A stretch of DNA of 64,000 nt from Erythrobacter sp. SG61-1L. Its GTDB lineage: Bacteria > Pseudomonadota > Alphaproteobacteria > Sphingomonadales > Sphingomonadaceae. The stretch is taken from contig NZ_JXQC01000003.1 of the NCBI RefSeq assembly GCF_001305965.1, positions 3,391,361 to 3,455,360 on the forward strand. Direction: 5' to 3'. Under the pieces are notes generated by a model. The model made no database searches and was not told the origin of the DNA. It saw nothing but the letters and a program-made list of their open reading frames with translations. How positions within the stretch are numbered: the first letter of the stretch is position 1; the number at the start of each line of letters is the position of its first letter. Below, one piece after another: positions 8,665 through 16,310 of this stretch. A program made the position numbers and the translations under genes.

Positions 8665-8713
8665 CAACCCTCTCACTTCAGCAGCCCGCAAGGCGGTGCG
8701 GAGTAGAGGGTTG
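8665..8713 (+). promoter_or_regulatory. Structured element in the clpP-clpX intergenic region
   Basis: Within the 192-bp gap between clpP and clpX, a perfect 9-bp stem (caaccctct at 8665-8673, agagggttg at 8705-8713) encloses a GC-rich loop that can itself pair (ccgc/gcgg). A second hairpin (cttccg/cggaag) follows at 8729-8749. There is no T-run. It may be an attenuator, an RNA-processing site or part of a clpX leader; function is not shown. Confidence 0.45.
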
Positions 8714-8813
8714 CATTGATTATCAAGACTTCCGGGTTACACTCGGAAGCGAATCCCCCTTGGCTTTGCCTGCTTTTCAGGGCTAGCTGAAGCGGGGGAT
8801 CGGGAAAGAAAGA

Positions 8814-10082
8814 ATGACCAAGTTGAGCGGTTCCGATTCTAAAAGCACCCTTTACTGCAGCTTTTGCGGTAAGTCGCAGCACGAGGTACGCAAGCTCATT
8901 GCCGGTCCCACCGTGTTCATCTGCGATGAGTGCGTGGAACTGTGCAACGACATCATCCGCGAAGAAACCAAGGCGGGCATTGCCGGCAAGAAGGACGGCG
9001 GCGTTCCCACGCCGAAGGAAATCTTCGCCACGCTGAACGACTATGTGATCGGGCAGGATCGCGCCAAGCGCGTGCTCTCCGTGGCGGTGCACAACCACTA
9101 CAAGCGCCTGAAGCACAGCGGAAAATCGGGCGATGTGGAACTGGCGAAGTCGAACATCCTGCTCGTCGGCCCCACCGGCTCGGGCAAGACCCTGCTGGCC
9201 CAGACGCTGGCCCGCACCTTCGACGTGCCCTTCACCATGGCCGACGCCACCACGCTGACCGAAGCCGGCTACGTGGGCGAGGACGTGGAGAACATCATCC
9301 TCAAGCTGCTGCAGGCCAGCGACTATAACGTCGAAAAGGCGCAGCAGGGCATCGTCTATATCGACGAGATCGACAAGATCACCCGCAAGGCGGAAAACCC
9401 CTCCATCACGCGCGACGTGTCGGGCGAAGGCGTGCAGCAGGCGCTGCTCAAGTTGATGGAAGGCACCACGGCCAGTGTGCCGCCGCAGGGCGGGCGCAAG
9501 CATCCGCAGCAGGAATTCCTGCAGGTGGACACCACCAATATCCTGTTCATCTGCGGTGGCGCTTTCGCCGGGCTGGACAAGATCATTGCCGACCGCCTGC
9601 AGAAGCGTTCGATCGGTTTCGGCGCGCATGTCGCCGATCCGGAAAAGCGCAAGGTGGGCGAACTGCTCCAGATGAGCGAGCCGGAAGATCTGCTGAAGTT
9701 CGGCCTGATCCCCGAATTCGTCGGTCGTCTGCCGGTGATCGCCACGCTGAACGATCTTGATGTCGAGGCACTGGTTCAGATTCTCAAGGAACCCAAGAAC
9801 GCGCTGGTCAAGCAGTACCAGAAGCTGTTCGAGCTTGAGGATGTGAAGCTGACCTTCACCGACGACGCGCTGATTGCGGTCGCCGAAAAGGCCATCAAGC
9901 GCAAGACGGGCGCACGCGGCCTGCGTTCCATCGTGGAAGGCATCCTGCTGGATACCATGTTCGATCTTCCGGGCATGGAAGGCGGGGTGACCGAAGTGGT
10001 GGTCGACAAGGACGTGGTCGAAGGCCGCAAGGAACCGATCCGCGTGATCGGCCCCGAAAAGAAGGAAGAAGAGGCGGCATAA
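8814..10082 (+). CDS. clpX: ATP-dependent Clp protease ATP-binding subunit ClpX
   Basis: The 422-aa AAA+ unfoldase recognises substrates and feeds them to ClpP. The N-terminal zinc-binding domain has Cys15, Cys18, Cys37 and Cys40. The Walker A GPTGSGKT lies at about residues 119-126 and Walker B is VYIDEIDKI. The ClpP-binding IGF-type loop is seen as SIGFG. In alphaproteobacteria ClpXP also degrades CtrA, which fits with chpT elsewhere in the window. The ATG follows GGGAAAGAAAG. It is followed immediately by a small coupled ORF. Confidence 0.98.
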   Translation: MTKLSGSDSKSTLYCSFCGKSQHEVRKLIAGPTVFICDECVELCNDIIREETKAGIAGKKDGGVPTPKEIFATLNDYVIGQDRAKRVLSVAVHNHYKRLKHSGKSGDVELAKSNILLVGPTGSGKTLLAQTLARTFDVPFTMADATTLTEAGYVGEDVENIILKLLQASDYNVEKAQQGIVYIDEIDKITRKAENPSITRDVSGEGVQQALLKLMEGTTASVPPQGGRKHPQQEFLQVDTTNILFICGGAFAGLDKIIADRLQKRSIGFGAHVADPEKRKVGELLQMSEPEDLLKFGLIPEFVGRLPVIATLNDLDVEALVQILKEPKNALVKQYQKLFELEDVKLTFTDDALIAVAEKAIKRKTGARGLRSIVEGILLDTMFDLPGMEGGVTEVVVDKDVVEGRKEPIRVIGPEKKEEEAA

Positions 10083-10328
10083 GTGCCGCCCTTCAAACTC
10101 ACCAGCGTCAGCCGGGTAGAATTCTACAAGCGCCACGAACGTCGGCGGGATGTGATGTGTTGCGACATCACGACGCGCGACGGCGTGATTTCTGCCCATG
10201 AGCGCCTGTCCCATTGGGACGAGCTGATCCGCAAGCTGGAGTTCCTGGGCGGCTTCGACGTGGAGTGGTATCTCCAGCTATCCAGCCCCGAAGTCGAACG
10301 ATACGTTGCGTTCGAGCGGAAGGGCTGA
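10083..10328 (+). CDS. Small conserved hypothetical protein coupled to clpX
   Basis: An 81-aa soluble protein, basic near its N-terminus (YKRHERRRD) with a Cys pair in DVMCCDIT. Its GTG start is the base immediately after the clpX TAA, so translation is probably coupled to clpX. I do not recognise a family or motif. Being directly attached to clpX makes a link with ClpX function or expression a possibility, but that is inference from position only. It is followed 12 bp later by the convergent GFA-family gene. Confidence 0.65.
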   Translation: MPPFKLTSVSRVEFYKRHERRRDVMCCDITTRDGVISAHERLSHWDELIRKLEFLGGFDVEWYLQLSSPEVERYVAFERKG

Positions 10329-10340
10329 GGCAGCGGGGTT

Positions 10341-10829
10341 TTATCCCTCGCCAGCTTTCCGACGTTCCACCATCGTCATCAGCCGTTCAAGCCGTTCGGG
10401 CGGGAGGAGTTCTGCCGGAACGTAGGTCTGTTCGAAAGTGGGGATGCCTTCGGGAAAGCTCACCCAGGGCATGGCGCTGGCGGTGAAGATCACTGCGTCG
10501 GGCCGCAGGGCACCGGGATCGTCCAGCGTGCCCACGCGCAGGCCCGCGCCCAGCCGGCCGAGGCGGGGGTAATAGCTCAGGATTGCGGTGCCGCATTGGG
10601 CGCAGCGGCAGATCGTGTGCGGGCCGCCGCTGCCGGATGGCACGACATGCTCGGTCATCTCGCCCTGCGTCACGGTAATCCGCTCGTTCTCGTAGAACGC
10701 GTTGACTACGGAAGTGGAGCCGGTCTGCCGCTGGCACAGGGCGCAGTGGCAATTGTTGACGAAGATCGGATCGCCTTCAACGCGGTAACGCACGGCCCCG
10801 CAGGCGCAGCCGCCCTCCCGCCCGCTCAT
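10341..10829 (-). CDS. GFA (CENP-V/glutathione-dependent formaldehyde-activating) family protein
   Basis: A 162-aa zinc-binding protein of the Mss4-like GFA fold. The metal-binding cysteines are in GCACGAVRY, NNCHCALCQRQTGS and CRCAQCGTAI. Members are annotated as formaldehyde-glutathione adduct enzymes, but most, including this one, have no demonstrated reaction. The ATG overlaps the stop codon of the upstream cation transporter gene by four bases (ATGA at 10826-10829), so the two are translationally coupled, and mtgA is coupled in turn. Confidence 0.92.
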   Translation of the reverse strand: MSGREGGCACGAVRYRVEGDPIFVNNCHCALCQRQTGSTSVVNAFYENERITVTQGEMTEHVVPSGSGGPHTICRCAQCGTAILSYYPRLGRLGAGLRVGTLDDPGALRPDAVIFTASAMPWVSFPEGIPTFEQTYVPAELLPPERLERLMTMVERRKAGEG

Positions 10830-11791
10830 ATCGAGCCTGCGTGAAGTGTGCAGTTCTCGCCGGTTTCCACCTGCACCGTGGCGTGGTGGATGTGCCAGCG
10901 TTCGTCCAGTTCATGGGCAATATCGTGCAGGAAGGCGTCGCCCGGATGGCCGGCGGGCATCACCAGATGGGCCGTGAAGGCGGTTTCCGTGGTGCTCATC
11001 GGCCAGATGTGGAGATCGTGCACTGCGCTCACCCCCGGCAGGCTGCCAAGCCAGTTCTGCACTTCGGTCTCGTCGATCCGGTCGGGCACTGCCAGCAGGC
11101 CCATCTTCACGCTGTCTTTCAGCAGGCCCCAGGTGCCCCAGGCAATCACGGCCACGATCACCAGGCTGGTGACGGGATCGATCCAGCTCTTGCCGGTCAG
11201 CAGGATCAATATGCCCGCGATCACCACGCCCACGGAAACGAGCGCGTCGGCCGCCATGTGCAGGAAGGCGCCGCGAATGTTGATGTCATGCTTGCGCCCG
11301 CTCATGAACAGCAGGGCGGTTGCGGTGTTGATGACCACGCCGATGCCCGCCACCACGATCATGGTGGTGCCTTCCACCTCGGCCGGGACGACGAAGCGGC
11401 GCAGGGTTTCGATCATGATGGCGCCCACGGCGACCAGCAGCAGCCCGGCATTGGCGAGGGCAGCAAGGATCGAACTGGACTTGAAGCCCCATGTATAGCG
11501 CGCGGAGGCAGGGCGGGCGGCCATGATGCTGGCGCCCCAGGCGATCAGCAGGCTCAGCACGTCGGACAGATTGTGCCCGGCATCGGCCACCAGCGCCATG
11601 GAGCCGGAGAAGAAGCCGTAGATCGCCTCCACCGCCACGAAGGCGCTGTTCAGCACCACCCCGATGGCGAAGGCCCGGCCGAAATTGGCCGGTGCATGGC
11701 TGTGCCCGTGCCCGTGATCATGGCTGTGCCCCTGATCGTGCCCGTGACTATGCGAATGATTATGCGAGTGATTTGCGCCCATGGCGCTCAC
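10826..11791 (-). CDS. Cation diffusion facilitator (CzcD/ZitB-like) metal efflux transporter
   Basis: The 321-aa inner-membrane transporter starts with a His-rich metal-binding stretch (alternating His/Ser/Gly/Asp over the first 35 residues). About six transmembrane helices carry the zinc-site motifs GHNLSD and HMAADALVS, and a cytoplasmic C-terminal domain contains VHDLHIWPMS. It should export Zn, Cd or Co ions in exchange for protons. GTG 11791 overlaps the mtgA stop by four bases; an ATG at 11782 would remove only three residues. It is coupled to the downstream GFA gene. Confidence 0.95.
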   Translation of the reverse strand: MSAMGANHSHNHSHSHGHDQGHSHDHGHGHSHAPANFGRAFAIGVVLNSAFVAVEAIYGFFSGSMALVADAGHNLSDVLSLLIAWGASIMAARPASARYTWGFKSSSILAALANAGLLLVAVGAIMIETLRRFVVPAEVEGTTMIVVAGIGVVINTATALLFMSGRKHDINIRGAFLHMAADALVSVGVVIAGILILLTGKSWIDPVTSLVIVAVIAWGTWGLLKDSVKMGLLAVPDRIDETEVQNWLGSLPGVSAVHDLHIWPMSTTETAFTAHLVMPAGHPGDAFLHDIAHELDERWHIHHATVQVETGENCTLHAGSI

Positions 11792-12459
11792 TCGTACACG
11801 CAGGCATCGAAGCCGTCACGCTTCACCGTGCCGATCCGGGCGGCGATGGTATTGCCATAGCGGCGCGTGAAGCCGGTGGGGTTCACGACCGGCCGTTCTT
11901 TCGGCAGGGGCAGGGCCGCTGCCATGCGCGCCGCCTCGGTGCGGGTCAGATGTGCTGCCGAGTGGTTGAAATAGCGCTGGCTGCCCGCTTCCACGCCATA
12001 AGTGCCGATCCCGGTTTCCGCGACGTTGAGGTACACTTCCATGATCCGGCGCTTGCCCCACACGCTCTCGATCAGCACGGTGAACCAGGCTTCCAGCCCT
12101 TTGCGGAAATAACCGCCGCCCTGCCACAGGAACACGTTCTTGGCGGTCTGCTGGCTGATGGTGGAGCCGCCCCTGATGCGGCCGCCCTTGGCGTTGCGCT
12201 GGATGGCCTTTTCGATCGCTTCCGTATCGAAGCCGTTATGCTGGCAGAACTTGCCGTCTTCCGCGGCGATCACGGCGGCCACCATGTTGCGGTCAATGCG
12301 GGAGAGCGGTTCCCAATCCTTGGTGATGCCGTTGCCATCCATGATCATGGTCGCGGTCACCGGCGGCGGGACCACGCGATAAACCAGCACCAGCCCCACG
12401 CTGATCACGAGGAACCAGATGAAAGCCATGACGAGGAAGCGCATGATCCGAACGGCCAT
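11788..12459 (-). CDS. mtgA: Monofunctional biosynthetic peptidoglycan transglycosylase
   Basis: A 223-aa glycosyltransferase family 51 enzyme that polymerises lipid II into glycan strands at the inner membrane. One N-terminal transmembrane helix (residues about 7-28) anchors it. The catalytic Glu motif AAEDGKFCQHNGFD and the GT51 motif RGGSTISQQTAKNVFL are both present, as is RRIMEVYLNVAETG. Length is typical. It is first in the minus-strand chain mtgA - CDF transporter - GFA protein. Confidence 0.97.
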   Translation of the reverse strand: MAVRIMRFLVMAFIWFLVISVGLVLVYRVVPPPVTATMIMDGNGITKDWEPLSRIDRNMVAAVIAAEDGKFCQHNGFDTEAIEKAIQRNAKGGRIRGGSTISQQTAKNVFLWQGGGYFRKGLEAWFTVLIESVWGKRRIMEVYLNVAETGIGTYGVEAGSQRYFNHSAAHLTRTEAARMAAALPLPKERPVVNPTGFTRRYGNTIAARIGTVKRDGFDACVYE

Positions 12460-12520
12460 GCGCTTCGTTTAGCGATGTTGGGGCCGGGTGGGAATAATGG
12501 ATGCAGTTGCCGTTGCGATG

Positions 12521-12579
12521 ATCCTCCCTGTGAGTGAAACTCATGGGGAGGTGGCAGCCCGAAGGGCTGACGGAGGGGC
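12521..12579 (+). repeat. Hairpin-rich repeat copy 1, left flank of the DUF559 gene
   Basis: The stretch has the skeleton cctccc - loop - ggggaggtggcagccc - gaa - gggctgacggaggggc, with two local stems. It matches, in the opposite orientation, the copy at 12943-13010 and the pair at 36846-36989, differing mainly in the variable stem between the fixed blocks. Its last block GGAGGGG is placed as ribosome-binding site for the GTG at 12585. Confidence 0.75.
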
Positions 12580-12584
12580 ATGAA

Positions 12585-12989
12585 GTGGCGCGACAGACAA
12601 GCAAGCGGATGGTCGTCCAAGCCAGACAACTCAGGAAGGAGATGTCGCTGCCAGAGGTGCTGCTGTGGCGCGAATTGCGGCGCTCCGGTTTGCGTTTCAG
12701 GCGCCAGCATCCTTCCGGGCCTTTTGTCCTCGACTTCTATTGCCCATCGGCCAGGCTTGCCATCGAGGTGGACGGCATCGCCCATGATATGGGAAACCGT
12801 TCTGTGCGTGATGAAGAACGGACCGCATTCCTCAAAGTGCGAGGCATCGATGTGATGCGTGTCGCGGCGGTCGAAATACTCAATGCGCCTGCTACCGTGG
12901 CAGAGGCTCTCGTCATGGCCTGCCGCGAGCGCTGCGGCCAAGCCCCTCCACCATCCCTGCTTCCGCAGGGACGGTCCCCCTCCCCATGA
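12585..12989 (+). CDS. DUF559 (Vsr-like endonuclease fold) protein
   Basis: The 134-aa protein shows the DUF559 core: QARQLRKEMSLPEVLLWREL, then GLRFRRQHPSGPFVLDFYCP and LAIEVDGIAHD, then RVAAVEIL. The D-x-E-x-D-type acidic residues (LDFY...EVDG) resemble the restriction-endonuclease-like/Vsr fold; the in vivo role is unknown. GTG 12585 is chosen because GGAGGGG, contributed by the flanking repeat, lies six bases upstream; ATG 12609 is an alternative. The last 16 or so codons (PPPSLLPQGRSPSP) are inside the right repeat, so the gene is embedded in repeat sequence at both ends. Confidence 0.85.
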   Translation: MARQTSKRMVVQARQLRKEMSLPEVLLWRELRRSGLRFRRQHPSGPFVLDFYCPSARLAIEVDGIAHDMGNRSVRDEERTAFLKVRGIDVMRVAAVEILNAPATVAEALVMACRERCGQAPPPSLLPQGRSPSP

Positions 12990-13010
12990 GCTTTGCTCAC
13001 GGGGAGGATC
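12943..13010 (-). repeat. Hairpin-rich repeat copy 2, right flank of the DUF559 gene
   Basis: Read on the minus strand it runs gatcctcccc - loop - ggggagggggacc - variable stem - ggtggaggggc, the same skeleton as 12521-12579 in inverse orientation. It overlaps the 3' end of the DUF559 coding region and lies six bases beyond the rpoH stop codon. Its stems may therefore also act in rpoH transcription termination. Confidence 0.8.
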
Positions 13011-13016
13011 GGGAAC

Positions 13017-13934
13017 TTACGCAGCCGCCAGCAGCCGTTCGCCGGCGATGCGCTGCATGGCCTTCTGGAGCTTCTCGAAGGCGCGCACCTCGATCTGGCG
13101 GATGCGTTCGCGGCTCACGTCATATTCCTGGCTGAGCTCTTCCAGCGTGCGGGGATTTTCCACCAGCCGTCGCTCGGTCAGGATATGCTTCTCGCGCTCG
13201 TTCAGGCTGTCCATGGCTTCCGCCAGCATTTCGTGGCGCAACTGGGCCTCTTCGGCATCGGCCACCTGCTCGTCCTGCAGCGGAGTGTCGTCAGCCAGGA
13301 AGTCCTGCCACTGGCCGGAACCTTCCTCGTCATTGCGCATGGAGACGTTGAGCGAGGCATCGCCGCCCATCATCATGCGCCGGTTCATGTTGATCACTTC
13401 CTGCTCCGGCACGCCGAGATCATGGGCGATCTTGGCGACGTCTTCCGGGCGCAGATCCGCATCCTCGTAAGCGTCGAGGTTGCGCTTCATGCGGCGCAGG
13501 TTGAAGAACAGCTTCTTCTGGGCGGCAGTGGTGCCGATCTTCACCAGGCTCCAGCTGCGCAGGATGAATTCCTGCATGCTGGCCTTGATCCACCACATCG
13601 CATAGGTCGCCAGGCGGAAGCCGCGGTCGGCTTCGAACTTCTTGACGCCCTGCATCAGCCCGACATTGCCTTCGCTGATGAGGTCGGACAGCGGCAGGCC
13701 ATATCCGCGATAGCCCATGGCGATCTTCGCCACGAGACGCAGATGGCTCGTCACCAGCTGTGCGGCTGCTTCCGGATCTTCATGTTCCTGATAACGCTTG
13801 GCGAGCATATATTCCTGCTCGGGCGTCAGCACCGGGAACTTCTTGATCTCGGCTAAATAGCGGTTGAGGCTCTGTTCCCCGCTCAGGGCGGGAACGGCAA
13901 GTGCCCTCGTTTTGCCGGTCTTCTGATTGCTCAC
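13017..13934 (-). CDS. rpoH: RNA polymerase sigma-32 factor (heat shock)
   Basis: A 305-aa group 3 sigma factor. Region 2 holds GYGLPLSDLISEGNVGLM and the -10-binding stretch TYAMWWIKASMQEFILRSWSLV. The RpoH-specific box QKKLFFNLRR lies at residues 139-148. Region 4 ends with the helix-turn-helix TLEELSQEYDVSRERIRQIEVRAFEKL. It directs transcription of chaperone and protease genes, probably including clpB at the right edge of the window. The start is GTG 13934 with AAAGG nine bases upstream. Some alphaproteobacteria carry two rpoH copies; only one is in view. Confidence 0.97.
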   Translation of the reverse strand: MSNQKTGKTRALAVPALSGEQSLNRYLAEIKKFPVLTPEQEYMLAKRYQEHEDPEAAAQLVTSHLRLVAKIAMGYRGYGLPLSDLISEGNVGLMQGVKKFEADRGFRLATYAMWWIKASMQEFILRSWSLVKIGTTAAQKKLFFNLRRMKRNLDAYEDADLRPEDVAKIAHDLGVPEQEVINMNRRMMMGGDASLNVSMRNDEEGSGQWQDFLADDTPLQDEQVADAEEAQLRHEMLAEAMDSLNEREKHILTERRLVENPRTLEELSQEYDVSRERIRQIEVRAFEKLQKAMQRIAGERLLAAA

Positions 13935-13993
13935 AATCCCATACCTTTCAAAGTGTCGACCGATATTGTTGCGGACCCCTTCTGGGCATCCAA

Positions 13994-14017
13994 GGGAGGC
14001 ACGGCCACTTGCCTCCC
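13994..14017 (-). promoter_or_regulatory. Hairpin in the rpoH leader region
   Basis: A perfect 8-bp inverted repeat (gggaggca/tgcctccc, loop of eight bases) lies 60-83 bases upstream of the rpoH start. An AT-rich tatata stretch is just further upstream at about 14025-14032 and may be part of the promoter. If transcribed, the hairpin would be in the 5' leader; a role in temperature or translation control is only a possibility. Confidence 0.4.
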
Positions 14018-14069
14018 GGTTTCCCCTATATAGAGGATGAAAGCAGGAAACCCCTGCATTTCGTCGATA

Positions 14070-15029
14070 TCAACGAGTGGTTTCGTCGATCAGTTCCCTC
14101 ATATCTGCAGGCAAATCGCTTTCGAACCGTAAAGTTTTTCTGGTCACCGGATGCTCGAAGCCGAGCACGGCGGCATGCAGCGCCTGACGCTCGAAACCGA
14201 GCCGCTTGAGAAGGGGGCGGAGAGTCGCAGGTGTTCGGCCATAGACAGGGTCTCCCAATAGGGCATGGCCGATTGACGCCATGTGAACGCGCACCTGATG
14301 GGTGCGGCCCGTTTCCAGCCGGCATTCCACGAGCGCGGAATTATCCAGTTCTTTCAGTACCTTGTAGTGGGTGATGGCATGTTTGCCCCGGCTGGCCTCG
14401 TCAGCCAGCACGGCCATCTTCTTGCGGTTCGAATCGGAACGGCCGATCCGCGCATTCACTGTGCCGGACAGGGGGCGGGGATGGCCCGCCACCACCGCCA
14501 GATAGGCGCGTTCGATCGAGTGATCGGCGAATTGTTCCGCCAGTCCGATATGGGCCGCATCGCTCTTGGCCACCACCAGCAGGCCCGACGTATCCTTGTC
14601 GATCCGATGGACGATTCCCGGCCGGGCGACGCCGCCAATGCCGGAAAGCTGGCCGCCCCCCTTATTGGCGCAGTGATGGAGCAGGGCGTTGACCAGCGTA
14701 CCGTCAGGGTTGCCCGCCGCGGGGTGGACGACCAGCCCGGCGGGCTTGTCGATCACGATCAGATGCTCGTCTTCATAGACGACGGTCAGCGGAATATCCT
14801 GCGGCCGCGCTTCGGCCTCGGCAGCGGGGGGAACGTCGATCGACCAGTGGGTTCCGGCGGCCGGTTTGGCGGAGGCGCTGGCAGCCAGCTTGCCGCCCAG
14901 GCTCACGCGGCCTTCGGCGATCAGGGCCTTCACCCGCTCGCGCGAAAGCCCGCTGGCCGCGCTCAGCGCCTTGTCCAGCCGCTCGCCGCCCGTTTCCAGC
15001 ACGCCGGTGATGATGTTCTCGGCCCCCAT
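14070..15029 (-). CDS. rluD: Large-subunit rRNA pseudouridine synthase RluD family
   Basis: A 319-aa enzyme with an N-terminal S4 RNA-binding domain (GERLDKALSAASGLSRERVKALIAEGRV) and the RsuA/RluA catalytic domain. The catalytic Asp is in VHRIDKDTSGLLVVAK, and ETGRTHQVRVHMASIGHALLGDPVYG follows. RluD makes pseudouridines in helix 69 of 23S rRNA. ATG 15029 is chosen as it starts about 18 residues before the S4 domain; an upstream in-frame start adds unrelated sequence. It is divergent from the AbrB/Doc pair. Confidence 0.93.
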   Translation of the reverse strand: MGAENIITGVLETGGERLDKALSAASGLSRERVKALIAEGRVSLGGKLAASASAKPAAGTHWSIDVPPAAEAEARPQDIPLTVVYEDEHLIVIDKPAGLVVHPAAGNPDGTLVNALLHHCANKGGGQLSGIGGVARPGIVHRIDKDTSGLLVVAKSDAAHIGLAEQFADHSIERAYLAVVAGHPRPLSGTVNARIGRSDSNRKKMAVLADEASRGKHAITHYKVLKELDNSALVECRLETGRTHQVRVHMASIGHALLGDPVYGRTPATLRPLLKRLGFERQALHAAVLGFEHPVTRKTLRFESDLPADMRELIDETTR

Positions 15030-15117
15030 GAAGGCACTATGTGGGGATTGGGGCGGGGAGTGCCAAGGGCTGCGCAGCAATCTTGCCCCGGAGAAGGCGA
15101 GACGTTATAACGCACGT

Positions 15118-15345
15118 ATGAACACATCGCTCAAGATCAAGAAGATCGGCAACTCGGCCGGGATCATCCTGCCCAAGGAGGTGCTCGCGCACCTCAATGC
15201 GGAAGTGGGCGAGACTCTGTCGCTCGTCACAACGCCGCGCGGGATCGAACTGTCAGGGGAAGAACCCGATTTTGAGGTGCAGATGGCTGCCGCGCGCGAA
15301 GTGATGGCGCGGCGCAAGCGTGCATTGCGCGAACTGGCCAAATAG
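15118..15345 (+). CDS. AbrB/MazE-type antitoxin
   Basis: A 75-aa protein with the swapped-hairpin AbrB DNA-binding fold (KIKKIGNSAGIILPKEVLAHL) followed by an acidic and then Lys/Arg-rich C-terminus. That is the usual architecture of antitoxins that repress their own promoter and mask a toxin. Its stop codon is five bases before the Doc-type toxin gene, so the two form an operon. The pairing of an AbrB-fold antitoxin with a Doc toxin differs from the classical Phd-Doc pair. Confidence 0.9.
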   Translation: MNTSLKIKKIGNSAGIILPKEVLAHLNAEVGETLSLVTTPRGIELSGEEPDFEVQMAAAREVMARRKRALRELAK

Positions 15346-15350
15346 GTCCG

Positions 15351-15740
15351 ATGCGACCCGGATGGATTTGGATCGCCACGGAAGTGGCGCTGGCCGCGCA
15401 TGCAGAGCAACTGGCCGAGCATGGCGGCGCTGATGGAGTGCGCGATTCCGGAGCGCTGGAGAGCGCCATGGCGCGGCCGCAAAATCTCGTCGCCTATGGC
15501 GAGCCTGACGTGGCCGCGCTGGCGGCCGCCTATGCCTTCGGCATCGCTCGGAACCACCCTTTCGCTGATGGGAATAAACGGACCGCAGCTGTGGTCAGCG
15601 AAACATTCCTGATGCTCAACGGCTACGCTCTTGCCGCAAGCGATGCCGAACTTGTCGTGACAATCCTCGCCCTCGCTGCCGGCGAATTGAGCGAAGAGGA
15701 GCTGGCGGACTGGTTTCGGGACCATGTCGAATCCGTCTGA
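15351..15740 (+). CDS. Death-on-curing (Doc/Fic family) toxin
   Basis: The 129-aa protein is Doc-size and carries the Fic/Doc active-site loop HPFADGNKRTA around residues 64-74. Family members of this short class phosphorylate elongation factor Tu and stop translation; others transfer AMP. The N-terminal part includes GVRDSGALESAMARPQ, also typical of Doc proteins. ATG 15351 follows the antitoxin stop by five bases. The 3' end overlaps the start of the next gene by 17 bases in another frame, which is unusual for an inserted toxin module. Confidence 0.93.
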   Translation: MRPGWIWIATEVALAAHAEQLAEHGGADGVRDSGALESAMARPQNLVAYGEPDVAALAAAYAFGIARNHPFADGNKRTAAVVSETFLMLNGYALAASDAELVVTILALAAGELSEEELADWFRDHVESV

Positions 15741-16155
15741 GCGCTCGTTTGATGCGAGGGTTCCCCTCGAAGTCGCCCATCAGGCCCTTGAAGCCATTGT
15801 GGCAGAGGCCGCCCGCGCCGTGCCGGAGGAGGCTTGCGGCCTTCTGCTGGGCGCCGGTGGCCGCATCACTGAAGCGCGCGCCGCCACCAATGTCGCGCTG
15901 GACAAGGCCCGCCATTTCGAGATCGACCCGGCCGCGCTGATCGATGCCCACCGGGCGGAGCGGGGCGGCGGGCCGGAGCTTGTCGGCTATTACCATTCCC
16001 ACCCATCCGGCCTGCCGGAGCCATCCGTAACGGATCGCGAACAGGCCGCGGGCGACGGCAAGGTCTGGGCGATTGCCGCGCAGGGCATGGTGCGTTTCTG
16101 GCGTGACGATCCAGATGGCTTCGAACCGCTTTCCTACATGCTCGCGGAAGCGTAA
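15724..16155 (+). CDS. JAMM/Mov34 (M67 family) metallopeptidase
   Basis: A 143-aa single-domain JAB1/MPN protein. The zinc-binding and catalytic residues are seen as Glu in EEACGLLLG and HSHPSGLPEPSVTD (His-x-His-x10-Asp). Bacterial stand-alone members cleave isopeptide-like or ThiS/MoaD-like C-terminal bonds, often in sulfur-carrier pathways. No sulfur-carrier gene is adjacent here. The ATG overlaps the 3' end of the Doc toxin gene by 17 bases, so it is probably expressed with it. Confidence 0.92.
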   Translation: MSNPSERSFDARVPLEVAHQALEAIVAEAARAVPEEACGLLLGAGGRITEARAATNVALDKARHFEIDPAALIDAHRAERGGGPELVGYYHSHPSGLPEPSVTDREQAAGDGKVWAIAAQGMVRFWRDDPDGFEPLSYMLAEA

Positions 16156-16310
16156 TCCCGGGCCATGCACTGCCTGCCCTCCTTTCTTTCCACCGGGGAT
16201 TCCTCCCGCCTCTCGCGCCTGCTAGGGCATGGTTAAGCGGTGACGGGTTTTTTGCCCTGCACTCTGTCAACATTGTCAACTTCGTCAGCAAACCGGGCCT
16301 TTACCTGAAC

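Noticed and set aside
8673-10214. A 513-codon minus-strand frame opposite clpX.
   Set aside because: clpX is certain on the plus strand; the antisense product is a His/Arg/Gln-rich shadow.
13920-13945. A three-codon ATG-GGA-TTG-TGA reading overlapping the rpoH GTG start.
   Set aside because: AAAGG is one base from that ATG, too close to initiate, but nine bases from the GTG; most likely chance.
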